A stretch of DNA of 64,000 nucleotides from Streptomyces sp. NBC_01214 (GTDB lineage Bacteria > Actinomycetota > Actinomycetes > Streptomycetales > Streptomycetaceae), in the NCBI RefSeq assembly GCF_026340975.1, contig NZ_JAPEOS010000003.1, positions 62,001 to 126,000 on the forward strand, given 5' to 3'. The position numbers were made by a program, and so were the translations under genes. The notes under the pieces are model-generated. The model saw only the letters and a program-made list of their open reading frames with translations, was not told the DNA's origin and did not search any database. Shown here one piece after another: positions 45,144-54,288 of this stretch (position 1 is its first letter; every line of letters begins with the position of its first letter).

Positions 45144-46115
45144 CAGGAGGTCCTTCCCTCGATCAGGTGGGTGATGTAGGCCCTGCGCAGCGAGTGGAAC
45201 TCCAGCGCAGGATCCAGGCCGATGGCATCCCGGTAGGCGGCGAAGCGGGAGTCCAGGCGTTGAAGCCCGAGCCGCGGCCCTCGCTCGGATGGCCAGAGGG
45301 CCCGGCTGGTCGAGTGCCGCATCCCGGGACGCACCTCGCTGATCCATTCCTCGATCGTGCCGGGCGTCCAGTGCGAGACGGTCAGCACGCTGCGGCGCTT
45401 GGGCGGCGACCCCTTCTGGGCCTTGCCATAGCGGACCAGCAGGGTTCCGTACCCACCGAACTCCCGGCCCTCCGGATTGCGTCCGAAGTCGGTGAGATCC
45501 AGCATTCGGGTCTCATTGCGTCGCAGGCCGTAGGCGTACGCGACCTTGAACAAGGCGGAGTCCCGGAAGGCCGGCAGCCAGCCCTTGCGGCCCTGGCCGC
45601 GAACGCGCAAGACCTCCTCGTCGGCGTGATCGAAGAATGCCTCCAGCTCAGGCTTGGTGAAGGCCCGTCGTTCTGGCTCGCCCTCGGCTTCGTCGGCGTG
45701 CGTCGCGGCGTTCCAGTCGTAGACCACTTGGACTGGGTGGGTACCAAAGTGCCGCAGGCACTCGTCGCTCCAGCCGTAGGCTGGGTTGGTCAGGAAGTCG
45801 CAGAACTGCCGCACTGAGCGCTGGTAGTTGCGCAGGGTGGAGCGGCGCAGCCGTGCACGGCTCGCAGATCGGCTGACCATTCGTCGACGTGCTGCGGCGT
45901 CCACTGCCACGGCATCGCATCGGCGTGCCGGGTGAACGCCCGGACCGTGCGTTCCTGGTCATTGACGTACCCCACTGAGAGATTCCGGGCGAGCTGCTGG
46001 TTGCGCCAGCCTCTGATCATCGCCTTGAAGACTTGCTCGTCCGACCGCAGCAACGGCAGACCGTCGATCAGGTGCAGCCGAGCAGACCCTGGAACGGACC
46101 GTCCCTACCCATCCG
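45143..46115 (-). pseudogene. Tyrosine recombinase, frameshifted and truncated
   Basis: Reading leftward, RLHLIDGLPLLRSDEQVFKA and MPWQWTPQHVDEWSADLRAV form the N-terminal SAM-like domain. A frameshift lies near 45855, after which RRSTLRNYQRSVRQFCDFLT continues through KVAYAYGLRRNETRMLDLTD (first catalytic Arg) to HSLRRAYITHLIE. There the protein jumps directly to GRTS and stops, so the second catalytic His and the nucleophilic Tyr are deleted. The original start near 46115 is uncertain. Inactive. Confidence 0.8.
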
Positions 46116-46267
46116 CCATCACCCTCCGTCCATCGCATCTGACGCGAGAATTTCGCACCAGATGCGACTCGGGGGCGTCTTCGTAGTTCAATCGCTCGAT
46201 GGAGTGAGACCCGCAGGTGCCCGCCGAGGAGGCCGCTACCGTGGTTCCGAGGTCAGCGTCCCTAAGG

Positions 46268-46862
46268 GCTGTCCGTAACTGCTGGTCACGAGTGAGATGA
46301 TCTTGGTGTGGCTGGTGTGATCACGGCGTCGGAGCCGTCCTGGATAGCCCTGTTCACCGGGCTGAGCCCGCGCGCCTTCGGGAAGCTGGTGACGGTTCTG
46401 CGGCGTGAGGGTGCGGATGTGGTCCGCAAGGGCCGGCCGTGGAGCCTTCCGCTGGAGGATCGGGCCTTACTGGTCGCGGCGTACTGGCGTACGAACCTGA
46501 CCATGCGGCAGATCGCCCCGTTGTTCGGGGTGTCCAAGTCGGCGGCGGACCGCATCATCGACCACCTCGGGCCGATGTTCGCGCTCCAGCCCCGCAAGCG
46601 GTTCGCCAAGGACACCGTGCTCATCGTGGACGGCACTTTGGTCCCCACCCGCGACCACAGCATCGCCGAGCGGTCGAAGAACTATCGGTACTCCACCAAC
46701 CACCAGGTTGTTATCGACGCCGACACCCGCCTGGTCGTCGTGGTCGGCCGGCCGCTCGCCGGGAACCGCAACGACTGCAAGGCGTGGGAAGAATCCGGCG
46801 CCAAGGCGGCCGTCGGCAAGACCACCACGATCGCCGACGGTGGCTACCCGGGATTTGTAGTG
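46268..46862 (+). mobile_element. 5' part of an IS5-type insertion sequence, truncated
   Basis: A left-end-like GGCTGTCCGTAACTGCTGG at about 46264-46282 is followed by the transposase start. The element is cut at about 46860, where an IS701-type element takes over, and its right end is not found beyond 48200. So IS701 entry was accompanied by loss of the other half. Confidence 0.6.
46308..46862 (+). pseudogene. Truncated IS5-type transposase
   Basis: Residues 1-185 are readable. The HTH-containing start GLSPRAFGKLVTVLRREGAD is followed by MRQIAPLFGVSKSAADRIID, the first catalytic Asp in VLIVDGTLVPTRD, HQVVIDADTRLVVVVGRPLA and the second Asp in IADGGYPG. The frame then runs into unrelated sequence of the adjoining element, so the C-terminal catalytic Glu is missing and the protein is inactive. 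Confidence 0.8.
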
Positions 46863-48195
46863 GCTGACGCGGGCTTGGTGTTGTCGTCGGTGGCGCCGGT
46901 AGGACCAGTGCATGAAGTGCTGGACGGTTGCTGGTCGGCGGTGGGTGAGGCGGGTGATCAGGCGTCGGAGTTCGGGGAGGGTGAGGGGTATGAGCTGGGA
47001 GGATCCGTTTCTGCTTTCCCCGTGTCGGCCTCGCGGGCCTTCAGGACGGTGAGGCAGGCGTGGGCGGCCATGGCGAGGGTGATGTGGCGGTGCCAGCCGG
47101 GGTAGCGGCGGACTTGGTAGTCGTCCAGGCCGCATTCCTGCTTGGCGGTCTGGAAGCATTCCTCGACCGCCCACCGGCTGCCCGCGACGTGGATGAGTTC
47201 GTCGAGGGTGGTCTCGGCCGGGCAGTAGGCGATGTAGTAGGAGATCTGGTCCGGCCGGCCGACGCTTCGGCGGGCGATCACCCAGTGCCGGCGGTCCTCG
47301 CGGTGCCAGGGCCTCACCTCCACTCTCGCCCAGTCGTAGACCCGCAGGCCATGAGCGCCGTTCCCGCAGGAACGGCGCTTCCATTTCTGCCTCGCAAGGC
47401 CGTTGAACAGGTCGTGAACGGGGTGGTCCATCGCCCAGCGGGAGACCACGGTGTCGTGCCGGGTGGTGGCCATGACATGGAAGACATCCGCCCGCTCGAG
47501 CTCGGTCCGCCAGCCCTTGGAGAAGCCGTAGGCGGCGTCCGCGGTCACCCACCGGAACGGAATCTTCTCGGCGATCGCCCGGCGGACCATGGCCTTGGCG
47601 ATGACCACTTTCGTCTCGAACGCGATGGTGTCCTCGATGCCGGCGGCCCGGCATCGTTCTCGGTCATCGGTCCATGACGTGGGCAGATACAGCCTGCGGT
47701 CGATCAATGTGCGGCCATGAGCACGGGCATAGGCGAGGAAGGCACCGACCTGGCAGTTCTCGGTCCGGCCCGCCGTTCCCGAGTACTGGCGCTGGACCCC
47801 GGCCGAGCGGACGCCCTTCTTCAGGAACCCGGTGTCGTCCACGATCAGGACCGCCTCAGGGTCGCCGAGATGCTCGACCGCATAGCCGCGAACGTCGTCG
47901 AGTACCTCGTCCGCGTTCCAGTCGCACCGGTTCAACAGCCGGTGCATCCGGTCGGGAGCCGCGTGACCAGCCTCCTCGGCAAGCGTCCAACCGTTCTTGC
48001 GCTCCAGCGGAGCTATCAGCCTCCGCATATAGGCAAGAGCCGACTCCCGCGGCTCCGACCTGGCAAACCGATGCACGAAACGCTCATGCAACTCGACCAG
48101 ACCCGCCGCCCACGACCCGACATCGCCACGATCTCCACCCATAACCAGGCCAACGAGCAACCTGGCCACCAGTCACGGCAAGCACCGTTGCAGTA
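46862..48195 (-). mobile_element. IS701-type insertion sequence (ends approximate)
   Basis: Bounded on the left by the break in the IS5-type transposase and on the right by the MITE-like hairpin. The single transposase gene fills it. I could not identify matching terminal repeats by eye, so the exact ends and target duplication are open. Confidence 0.55.
46958..48169 (-). CDS. IS701-family DDE transposase
   Basis: A 403-residue transposase. FVHRFARSEPRESALAYMRR begins the N-terminal domain. VLIVDDTGFLKKGVRSAGVQ (first Asp), FRWVTADAAYGFSKGWRTEL (second Asp) and SRWAVEECFQTAKQECGLDD (catalytic Glu) follow the IS701 order. It appears intact and so could be active. It interrupts another IS. Confidence 0.88.
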   Translation of the reverse strand: MARLLVGLVMGGDRGDVGSWAAGLVELHERFVHRFARSEPRESALAYMRRLIAPLERKNGWTLAEEAGHAAPDRMHRLLNRCDWNADEVLDDVRGYAVEHLGDPEAVLIVDDTGFLKKGVRSAGVQRQYSGTAGRTENCQVGAFLAYARAHGRTLIDRRLYLPTSWTDDRERCRAAGIEDTIAFETKVVIAKAMVRRAIAEKIPFRWVTADAAYGFSKGWRTELERADVFHVMATTRHDTVVSRWAMDHPVHDLFNGLARQKWKRRSCGNGAHGLRVYDWARVEVRPWHREDRRHWVIARRSVGRPDQISYYIAYCPAETTLDELIHVAGSRWAVEECFQTAKQECGLDDYQVRRYPGWHRHITLAMAAHACLTVLKAREADTGKAETDPPSSYPSPSPNSDA

Positions 48196-48198
48196 TTA

Positions 48199-48254
48199 GA
48201 CGTCATCTCATTTGGCGAGTCTGCTACCGCAGACTCGCCAAATGAGATGACGTC
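48199..48254. mobile_element. 56-bp MITE: perfect hairpin with TTA target repeat
   Basis: GACGTCATCTCATTTGGCGA (start of the left arm, 48199-48224) is perfectly complementary to 48229-48254, with a TACC loop. It is flanked by TTA on both sides (48196-48198, 48255-48257). The arm contains ATCTCATTTGG, also the terminal repeat core of the IS5-type element at 50502-51365, so that element's transposase could mobilise it. Confidence 0.75.
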
Positions 48255-48477
48255 TTAACTGATCTTTTCGTAAGTTCGGTGGGGTGTGGCGGCTGGATGG
48301 TCAGGCCGGTGTGGGCGAGGTCCCTCTTCTCGCATGGCTCCGCTGGCTCACAGAGTCGCTCGTCCGACCCATCTCGCGGCGAGGTTAAACAGCAAGCTCA
48401 GCCCGGCGCTGCGGCACCCATCAAGAGATGTGACGTGCCTCACAGGAACCCGGTGGGCGGTGCGGACAGGAAAGGGC

Positions 48478-49107
48478 ATGGAACTGTCACAACGGGCGCG
48501 TCTGCGCGCGGGGGACCGGAGTGCCCTGGGGGAGCTGTTCGACGCGCACGCGCAGGCCGTCTACGCCTACGCGCTGCGCACCCTGGGCGACTGGGCGGCG
48601 GCCGAGGACGCGGTGTCGCTGACCTTTCTGGAGGCCTGGCGGCTGCGCGGGAAACTCCACGAGGGGGACGAGAGCCTGCGGCCCTGGCTGTTCGGGATCG
48701 CCACCAACGTGCTGCACAACACCGCACGGGCCACCCGGCGGCACCAGGCCGCGATGGCGCGGCTGGCCGAGCGTGAGCCGGTGGAGGACTTCGCCGAGGG
48801 GTTGGTGACCCGGATCGACGCGGGCGCCGAGCTGGCGGCGGTACGGCGCGCGCTGCCCAGCCTGCGCCGCTCCGAACGGGAGGTGTTCCGGCTCTGCGTC
48901 TGGGTGGGGCTCGACTACGCCTCGGCAGCCGAGGCGCTCGGCGTTCCGGTCGGCACCGTCCGATCCCGCCTCTCCCGGGCCCGCACCCGGCTGCGCGCGC
49001 TCGCTGAAAAAGAACTGACGAACCGTCGGGAACCGGCGACCGGTCCCGGACAGGTACGGGATGGCGGCCTTGTTGCCGCCCGGTCGATGCAGGGGGAGAA
49101 CCGATGA
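48478..49107 (+). CDS. ECF RNA polymerase sigma factor
   Basis: A 209-residue sigma-70-family ECF factor. Region 2 is LGELFDAHAQAVYAYALRTL with DAVSLTFLEAWRLRG; region 4 is LRRSEREVFRLCVWVGLDYA with GVPVGTVRSRLSRARTRLRA. A 35-residue tail follows. ATG 48478 follows AGGAAAGGGC. It overlaps the next gene by 4 bp; in Streptomyces, sigma factors of this group are regularly paired with a membrane partner of the CU044_5270 type. Confidence 0.9.
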   Translation: MELSQRARLRAGDRSALGELFDAHAQAVYAYALRTLGDWAAAEDAVSLTFLEAWRLRGKLHEGDESLRPWLFGIATNVLHNTARATRRHQAAMARLAEREPVEDFAEGLVTRIDAGAELAAVRRALPSLRRSEREVFRLCVWVGLDYASAAEALGVPVGTVRSRLSRARTRLRALAEKELTNRREPATGPGQVRDGGLVAARSMQGENR

Positions 49108-50141
49108 ACGACACACCCGAGCTGCTCACTGCCGACCGCCACCGGCTGCTGAGGGAGCATTTGATGAGCGAGATCGCCGGACAGACGACGAAGGTGACGG
49201 GTTCGCGACGCAAGCTGGTGTGGTGGGTCGCGTCGCCACTGGCCGTGGTCGCGGTGGCTGCCGTCACGCTGGTCGGCCCGGGCCGAAACGACGGCAGCGC
49301 CGCCCCGGCCGTTGCCCCCGCCGCGCCGACCGGGTCGGCCACGCCGGTGTCGGAGCCGACGGATGCCGCCGGTCTGCTGAGCCGGGCCGCCAAGGCCGCC
49401 GCGAGCCGCCCGGACCCGGGCGCGAAGAACACCCAGTTCACCTACCAGCGGATGGTCCAGGACGGGGCTCGCGAGTCGAGGCACGAACGGACGATGTGGA
49501 TGGCGGTGGACGGCAGGTCCAAGGGCCTGATCGCGGATCCGACGATGTCCGGACCGGGCGACGAGAAGGGCCGGGTCACCTGGCCTGCCACGCTGGGGGC
49601 AGGCCGCAACGTCCCCACGCAGGCCGGCTTCCTCGCCCCGACCTACGAGTTCGTCGCCGCGCTGCCCACCGACCCCGACCGGCTTCTGCAGCAGCTCCTC
49701 GCCGCCGACCGGTCCAAGCAGGTGGTGGGGATGCCGATCACGGACGAGCTGCGCCATCAGCTCGCCTTCGGGGACATCCAGATGATCTTCATGAACGTGA
49801 CCGCGCCGCCGACCGTCGCGGGATCGCTCATGGAGACGGCCGCGAGGATCCCGGGCACGAGGGTGGTCGCCGATGAGGTCGACGCGGCGGGGCGGCACGG
49901 CGTCGCGGTGGTTGGCAGGAACGGCAACCTGCGGGTGTCACTGATCTTCGACAGGACGACCGGCGTGTTTCTCGGCGTGCGGCAAGTGCTGCTAGCGGAG
50001 CTCCCGCCCATCGGCGCCGACGGCCTCCCGCCCACGGGCGACCCATCCCCGGGCGCTGGGAACGGCAAGGGCTACGACTTCGCCACGGCCGTCCTGAAGG
50101 CCGGCATCGTCGACCACGCTGGCGACGAACCGGAGAACTGA
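49104..50141 (+). CDS. CU044_5270-type membrane partner of the sigma factor
   Basis: A 345-residue protein. A cytoplasmic N-terminus (LLTADRHRLLREHLMSEIAG) is followed by one membrane helix (WWVASPLAVVAVAAVTLVG) and a large outer domain with QFTYQRMVQ near residue 112 and TRVVADEVDAAGRHGVAVVG near 255. It is encoded immediately after, and overlaps, an ECF sigma gene. The architecture is that of a possible anti-sigma or envelope sensor, though the classic zinc anti-sigma motif is not visible. Confidence 0.8.
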   Translation: MNDTPELLTADRHRLLREHLMSEIAGQTTKVTGSRRKLVWWVASPLAVVAVAAVTLVGPGRNDGSAAPAVAPAAPTGSATPVSEPTDAAGLLSRAAKAAASRPDPGAKNTQFTYQRMVQDGARESRHERTMWMAVDGRSKGLIADPTMSGPGDEKGRVTWPATLGAGRNVPTQAGFLAPTYEFVAALPTDPDRLLQQLLAADRSKQVVGMPITDELRHQLAFGDIQMIFMNVTAPPTVAGSLMETAARIPGTRVVADEVDAAGRHGVAVVGRNGNLRVSLIFDRTTGVFLGVRQVLLAELPPIGADGLPPTGDPSPGAGNGKGYDFATAVLKAGIVDHAGDEPEN

Positions 50142-50501
50142 ACCCATAGGGGTCGGGCGGGGGCATTCTCGCTGTCCCGATCCTGTAGGTGTCCGACTCC
50201 CCGACTTTCGGATCCAGCGTCCGGAGACCGTCAGGACGTCGGCGTTCGGATGCACCCGCAGACGACCGATTCTCGTCGAAGCGGGCTCACCGACGGCCGA
50301 GCGGGAGACCGACGGCAAGGCCGAGGCATGCCTTCTGCTGTCGATCGCCATCGACGGCAGAAGGCATGCACTGACCCCGGTCCTCACAACCGTCGATACC
50401 TCTTCGGCCTTGAGGGGCAGCGGCCAACGGCATCCAAAGCCTCAGCTGTAGCTGCGTCCGACCGGGTACGTGGGGGCCTGGACCTCCGAACTCTAGCCCT
50501 G
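50142..50501. other. Intergenic stretch with one long hairpin
   Basis: No coding frame is convincing. The hairpin at 50326-50369 is the only clear structure; the remainder runs up to the insertion sequence end at 50502. Confidence 0.4.
50326..50369. terminator. Long hairpin, probable bidirectional terminator
   Basis: The 20-bp arm starting GCATGCCTTCTGCTGTCGAT (50326-50345) pairs with 50350-50369 with one mismatch and a CGCC loop. It lies 185 bp after the sigma-partner gene, with no other gene between. Confidence 0.55.
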
Positions 50502-51365
50502 TAAGAATTTATCTCATTTGGGCTTCGCGGGTAGGCTGTCGGTTGTGGTGGGGATCGTTGAACGGCTGGTGCCGGATGAGTTGTGGGAGTTGTTCCAGCG
50601 AGTGGTGCCGGAGGCGCCGTCGCGGCCTCAGGGCGGTGGGCGGCGCCGCCACGGTGACCGGGAGGTGCTTGCCGCGATCGTCTTCGTGGCCACGTCGGGT
50701 TGTACCTGGCAGCAGCTGCCCGCCGCCTCGTTCGGCCCGTCCGGGGCGACAGCTCACCGTCGTTTCTCGGAGTGGAGCAAGACCCGGGTGTGGGCCAAGC
50801 TCCATCGCCTGGTCCTCGATGAGCTCGGCGCCCGCGGCGAGCTGGACTGGTCCCGCTGCGCGATCGACTCGGTGAACATGAGGGCCTTGAAAAGGGGGAC
50901 CTGACGGGTCCGAATCCTGTCGATCGGGGCAAGTTCGGGTCGAAGATCCATTTGATCACCGAGCGGACGGGGCTGCCCCTGTCCGTCGGCATCTCGGGCG
51001 CGAATCTGCACGACAGTCAGGCCCTTGAGCCCCTCGTTCGCGGCATACCGCCTATCCGCTCACGCCGAGGACGCCGACGACGCAAGCCCGGCAAGCTCCA
51101 TGCGGACAAGGGCTACGACTACGCCCACCTGCGGAAATGGTTACGCGAACGCGGCATCAAGCACCGCATCGCCCGCAGAGGCATCGAGTCCTCGCAACGG
51201 CTCGGCCGCCACAGATGGGTCGTCGAACGGACCGTGTCCTGGCTCGCCGGCTGCCGCCGCCTCCACCGTCGATACGAACGCAAGGCCGAGCACTTCCTCG
51301 CCTTCACCAGCATCGCCTGCACCCTCATCTGCTACCGCAGAATGGCCAAATGAGATGACTTCTTA
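50502..51365 (+). mobile_element. IS5-family insertion sequence
   Basis: An 864-bp element with terminal repeats TAAGAATTTATCTCATTTGG (left) and, reverse-complemented, TAAGAAGTCATCTCATTTGG (right). No direct target repeat is visible outside these. It contains one frameshifted transposase gene. Confidence 0.85.
50545..51353 (+). CDS. IS5-family transposase requiring a -1 frameshift
   Basis: Frame one starts at GTG 50545 (GIVERLVPDELWELFQRVVP) and ends MRALKRGT at the stop near 50902. Shifting back one base in TTGAAAAGGGGG gives KGDLTGPNPVDRGKFGSKIH, which continues to 51353 through LHADKGYDYAHLRKWLRERG and WVVERTVSWLAGCRRLHRRY. The AAAAGGGGG run is a classic slippery site placed exactly at the overlap, so programmed frameshifting is the natural explanation. 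Confidence 0.85.
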
Positions 51366-51800
51366 GTGGGACCGCTTCCAGACGGTCCCAGGCCAACCTC
51401 CAGGGTGGGTGTCGCCTATTCGCATCCGATGCAATTGGCGTCGGTAGGACCAACGGAACAGTCAGTACCGGTGAGATTGATCTTGATTGGCTGGGGTCGC
51501 CTTTATTAGGGGACTTTCACTACTCCGCATCCGCAACCGCTCCAGCGAGTAGTGACGCGGGCCGGCGCTCACAGAATTTTCATCTTTATGCGGAGCACGG
51601 AGCCCTGCGGCGGACCCCCTGCGGACGCCGGGGATGCGAGCGATATCCGGAACTTCAACGTGCTTTGCATTCACGCCAATTGGCTTGTTGAAGGGTTCGC
51701 AATCCGGCACGCCCCGGCTAGTGTCCGGTACAGATCGAGGGGGCATCCGCTTCTTCCGGAGCAAGGGGGAATGTCTCGCGGTCCACATAAGGAGATTTCC
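51366..51800. other. Intergenic, lower-GC, promoter-bearing region
   Basis: No gene supported. GGGACCG/CGGTCCC forms a small hairpin at 51368-51389 at the insertion sequence edge. The region is less GC-rich than its surroundings and should contain the promoter of the secreted-protein gene at 51801. Confidence 0.4.
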
Positions 51801-52253
51801 TTGAAAGCTTTACACAAACTGCGTACCGCGGCCGTCGCCGCAGCCCTCGTCGGCCTCGCCTCCCTCGGGGGCACCGCCAACGCGACGGAGGGCCCCCAGG
51901 GCGGGGGGCCCGGCCCCCAGCACCACGTCACCTGCGGCTGGGACGAGAGCGTCCCGGCTCCCTACAGCGTCGGCACCGACGTCGTCCGGGGCATGGTCCG
52001 CGTCAAGTGCTCCGATCGCCTCGACAAGGCCAACACTCAGGTCCAGGTCCAGGTTCTGGACGGCGGCCAATGGTGGGACCGGGGTGAGGAGGTCATCAGC
52101 CACAACACCCAGAAGGTCATCCAGGTCAACGACGACACGACCAAGCTCCCTGGCGTATGCCTGTACCGGACCGAGGGCACGCACTTCGGTCAGCACGGGA
52201 ACATCTGGACCCTCTCGACGTTCTACTCCAGGACCCAGTACCTGACCGGCTGA
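51801..52253 (+). CDS. Secreted protein, unknown
   Basis: A 150-residue precursor. TTG 51801 is the start because AAGGAGATTTCC is directly upstream. KALHKLRTAAVAAALVGLAS ending ANA is a signal peptide. The mature part has two cysteines (HVTCGWDES and LPGVCLYRT, plus KCSDR) and alternating beta-strand pattern (TQVQVQVLDGGQWWD), suggesting a small disulfide-bonded beta-sandwich. No family recognised. Confidence 0.72.
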   Translation: MKALHKLRTAAVAAALVGLASLGGTANATEGPQGGGPGPQHHVTCGWDESVPAPYSVGTDVVRGMVRVKCSDRLDKANTQVQVQVLDGGQWWDRGEEVISHNTQKVIQVNDDTTKLPGVCLYRTEGTHFGQHGNIWTLSTFYSRTQYLTG

Positions 52254-52276
52254 CCTGACCCCCTGAAGGAGCGCGC

Positions 52277-52585
52277 ATGCGGACCATGGATTCCGACGCC
52301 CGGCGGTTTCTGACCGTGGCGGTCGAGGTGGCGCGGGTGCGTCACGGTGTCGCTGTCGAACCTCGCGACTTCGCGGTCGCCCACGTCCTCCGCGAGTTGA
52401 TCCCGGCAGGCGAGTCCCCCACGATCTCCGCCCAGAACAGCATGTCACCGCCTCAGATCCGCATGTCTCCCGAAGTCGAGGAGATTCTCGCGCTGAAAAC
52501 AGACGAGCCCGTCGTACTGGGCGAGTTCCTGGCCCTGGCCGAAAAGTCCGGACCGGAGCTGTGCGAGTACCTCGGAGTGAACTGA
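52277..52585 (+). CDS. Unknown 102-residue protein
   Basis: MDSDARRFLTVAVEVARVRH then AVEPRDFAVAHVLRELIPAG has the helix pattern of a Clp-N-like repeat, but it is too short to assign. ATG 52277 follows GAAGGAGCG, 23 bp after the secreted-protein gene, so the two may be co-transcribed. Confidence 0.6.
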   Translation: MRTMDSDARRFLTVAVEVARVRHGVAVEPRDFAVAHVLRELIPAGESPTISAQNSMSPPQIRMSPEVEEILALKTDEPVVLGEFLALAEKSGPELCEYLGVN

Positions 52586-52767
52586 AGAAACGATACCTGC
52601 TGGCCGCCGTCCTTTCCGTTGGCCCTAACCAGCTGCGGAGGGGGCGGCGGTCCTTCCTTATCAATGGATTTGGAGCGGTCCGGGTGGAAGAGCGAACCCG
52701 TGCTGAAGGGCGCCGAGATGGAACGGGGCCAGGTCTCGCCGGCCGCCTGCGAAAAGCTCTTTACCCT
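52586..52767 (+). pseudogene. Lipoprotein gene start, frameshifted and cut by a transposon
   Basis: One frame reads KKRYLLAAVLSVG. A one-base shift near 52622 gives ALTSCGGGGGPSLSMDLERS with a lipobox (LTSC), then WKSEPVLKGAEMERGQVSPA and CEKLFTLLT, where the transposon end at 52768 interrupts it. No intact start codon remains. A lipoprotein gene destroyed twice. Confidence 0.5.
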
Positions 52768-52860
52768 GCTTACTGATCGTTTCAGAATCAGATCCTCCGT
52801 GAGGGCTTCGCAGTAGGGGGCTGCGGGCGCTGTAGGCCCGTCACGTGGTAGGCATGGGCA

Positions 52861-53487
52861 ATGATTGGTCGCCTCCCGCTCGACGAGCAGCTTGCCGCCC
52901 TGAAGTCTGTGCTGGCCCGTAATGAGGTGCTGGTGGAGGTGCTGAACCGCACGGCAGGGTTGGGGCTGCCCAACTGGTACGTGACAGCGGGTTGCCTGTT
53001 CCAGACCGTCTGGAACGTGGTCACGGACAGGCATCCCACCAGCGGGATCAAGGACTACGACGTCTTCTACTTTGACGACCGTGACTTGTCATGGGAGGCG
53101 GAGGACGCGGTGATCAAGGCCGCTGGCGAAGCGTTCGCAGGGATACTGGCGGAGGTCGAGGTCCGCAACGAGGCTCGCGTCCATCTCTGGTACGAGCAGA
53201 AGTTCGGCGTCGCGTGCGCTCCTCATGCCTCCACGGAGGCGGCCATCGACAGCTTCGCGGCGACCACTTGCTGCCTGGGCGTGCGCCTGGAGCCGGGCGG
53301 CCGGTGGCGCGTCTATGCGCCGCACGGGCTCTCCGACGTGTTCAACCTCGTCGTGCGCCCCAACCCGGTGCTTGCCCCGCGCGAGGTGTATGAGGCCAAG
53401 GCAACCCGCTGGCAACAGCAGTGGCCTGAGCTGACCGTTCTCGACTGGCCGTCGGAGCCTGTCGTCCTGGCTCCTTCTTCATCCTGA
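52861..53487 (+). CDS. Nucleotidyltransferase-family protein, transposon passenger
   Basis: A 208-residue protein. LPNWYVTAGCLFQTVWNVVT followed by GIKDYDVFYFDDRDLSWEAE is the signature of the YiaX/DUF925 nucleotidyltransferase-like family. GIKDYDVFYFDD supplies the two metal-binding acidic residues and ARVHLWYEQKFG the third strand. The family is conserved but its substrate is unknown. ATG 52861. It ends by overlapping the convergent transposase gene, inside the inverted repeats of the element. Confidence 0.82.
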   Translation: MIGRLPLDEQLAALKSVLARNEVLVEVLNRTAGLGLPNWYVTAGCLFQTVWNVVTDRHPTSGIKDYDVFYFDDRDLSWEAEDAVIKAAGEAFAGILAEVEVRNEARVHLWYEQKFGVACAPHASTEAAIDSFAATTCCLGVRLEPGGRWRVYAPHGLSDVFNLVVRPNPVLAPREVYEAKATRWQQQWPELTVLDWPSEPVVLAPSSS

Positions 53488-54288
53488 GGTGCGGAGCCGA
53501 CGCAGACAGATGATGCTGCATGCGAGTTGGAGCAGGCCAAGTTGGAGGTCAGCCCGGCGTTCGTAGCGGATTCGCAGGCGCTTGAGGTGGTGAAGCCAGG
53601 CGAAGGTGCGCTCGACGACCCAGCGCACCTTACCGAGTCCGGAACCGTGGGCGACGTCGCGTCGAGCGATCACCGGCTTGATACCGCGTTTCCACAGCAG
53701 GCGGCGGTACTTGTCGAAATCGTAGCCACGGTCGGCATAGAGGCGCCGGGGCTTGCGGCGGGGCCGCCCCCGTCGGCCCCGAATCGGCGGGTCCTCGTTC
53801 AGTAGCGGGAGGAGCTGGGTGACGTCATGGCGGTTTCCGCCGGTGAGCGTGACGGCGAGTGGAGTTCCGTGGCGGTCGACGATCAGATGGTGCTTGGAGC
53901 CGGGACGAGCGCGATCCACGGGCGAAGGACCGACATGATCCCCCCTTTGAGGGCCCGCACGTGCGAGCCGTCGACAGCGCAGTCGTCCACATCCAGCAGG
54001 CCCGCGCGACGCAGCTCGGTCAGTAGCGCGACATGCAGGCGTGGCCAGACGCCGGCCTCGGTCCAGTCCCGAAGCCGACGCCACGCAGTCACCCCGGAAC
54101 AGCCGACGGCCTCGGCGGGAACGTCACGCCATGCGACACCCGTCCGCAGCACATACATGATGCCCGCGAGCGCCGTCCGATCCGGAAACACGCAGGCGTC
54201 CGGGGTAACGATGGCGCCGCTCGGGAGTCGAAGGCAGCAGTGGAGCTATGCGCTCCCACAGGTCATCGGGTACAAGATCAGCACGCAT
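53479..54288 (-). pseudogene. IS5-type transposase with one damaging frameshift
   Basis: From ATG 54288, RADLVPDDLWERIAPLLPST runs to about 54195. A frame change then yields FPDRTALAGIMYVLRTGVAW. Near 53940, at CTCAAAGGGGGGATC, a -1 shift continues as GDHVGPSPVDRARPGSKHHL to 53479, with LYADRGYDFDKYRRLLWKRG and RWVVERTFAWLHHLKRLRIR. The second shift is at a slippery run and is probably programmed; the first is not and would inactivate the gene. Confidence 0.75.
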
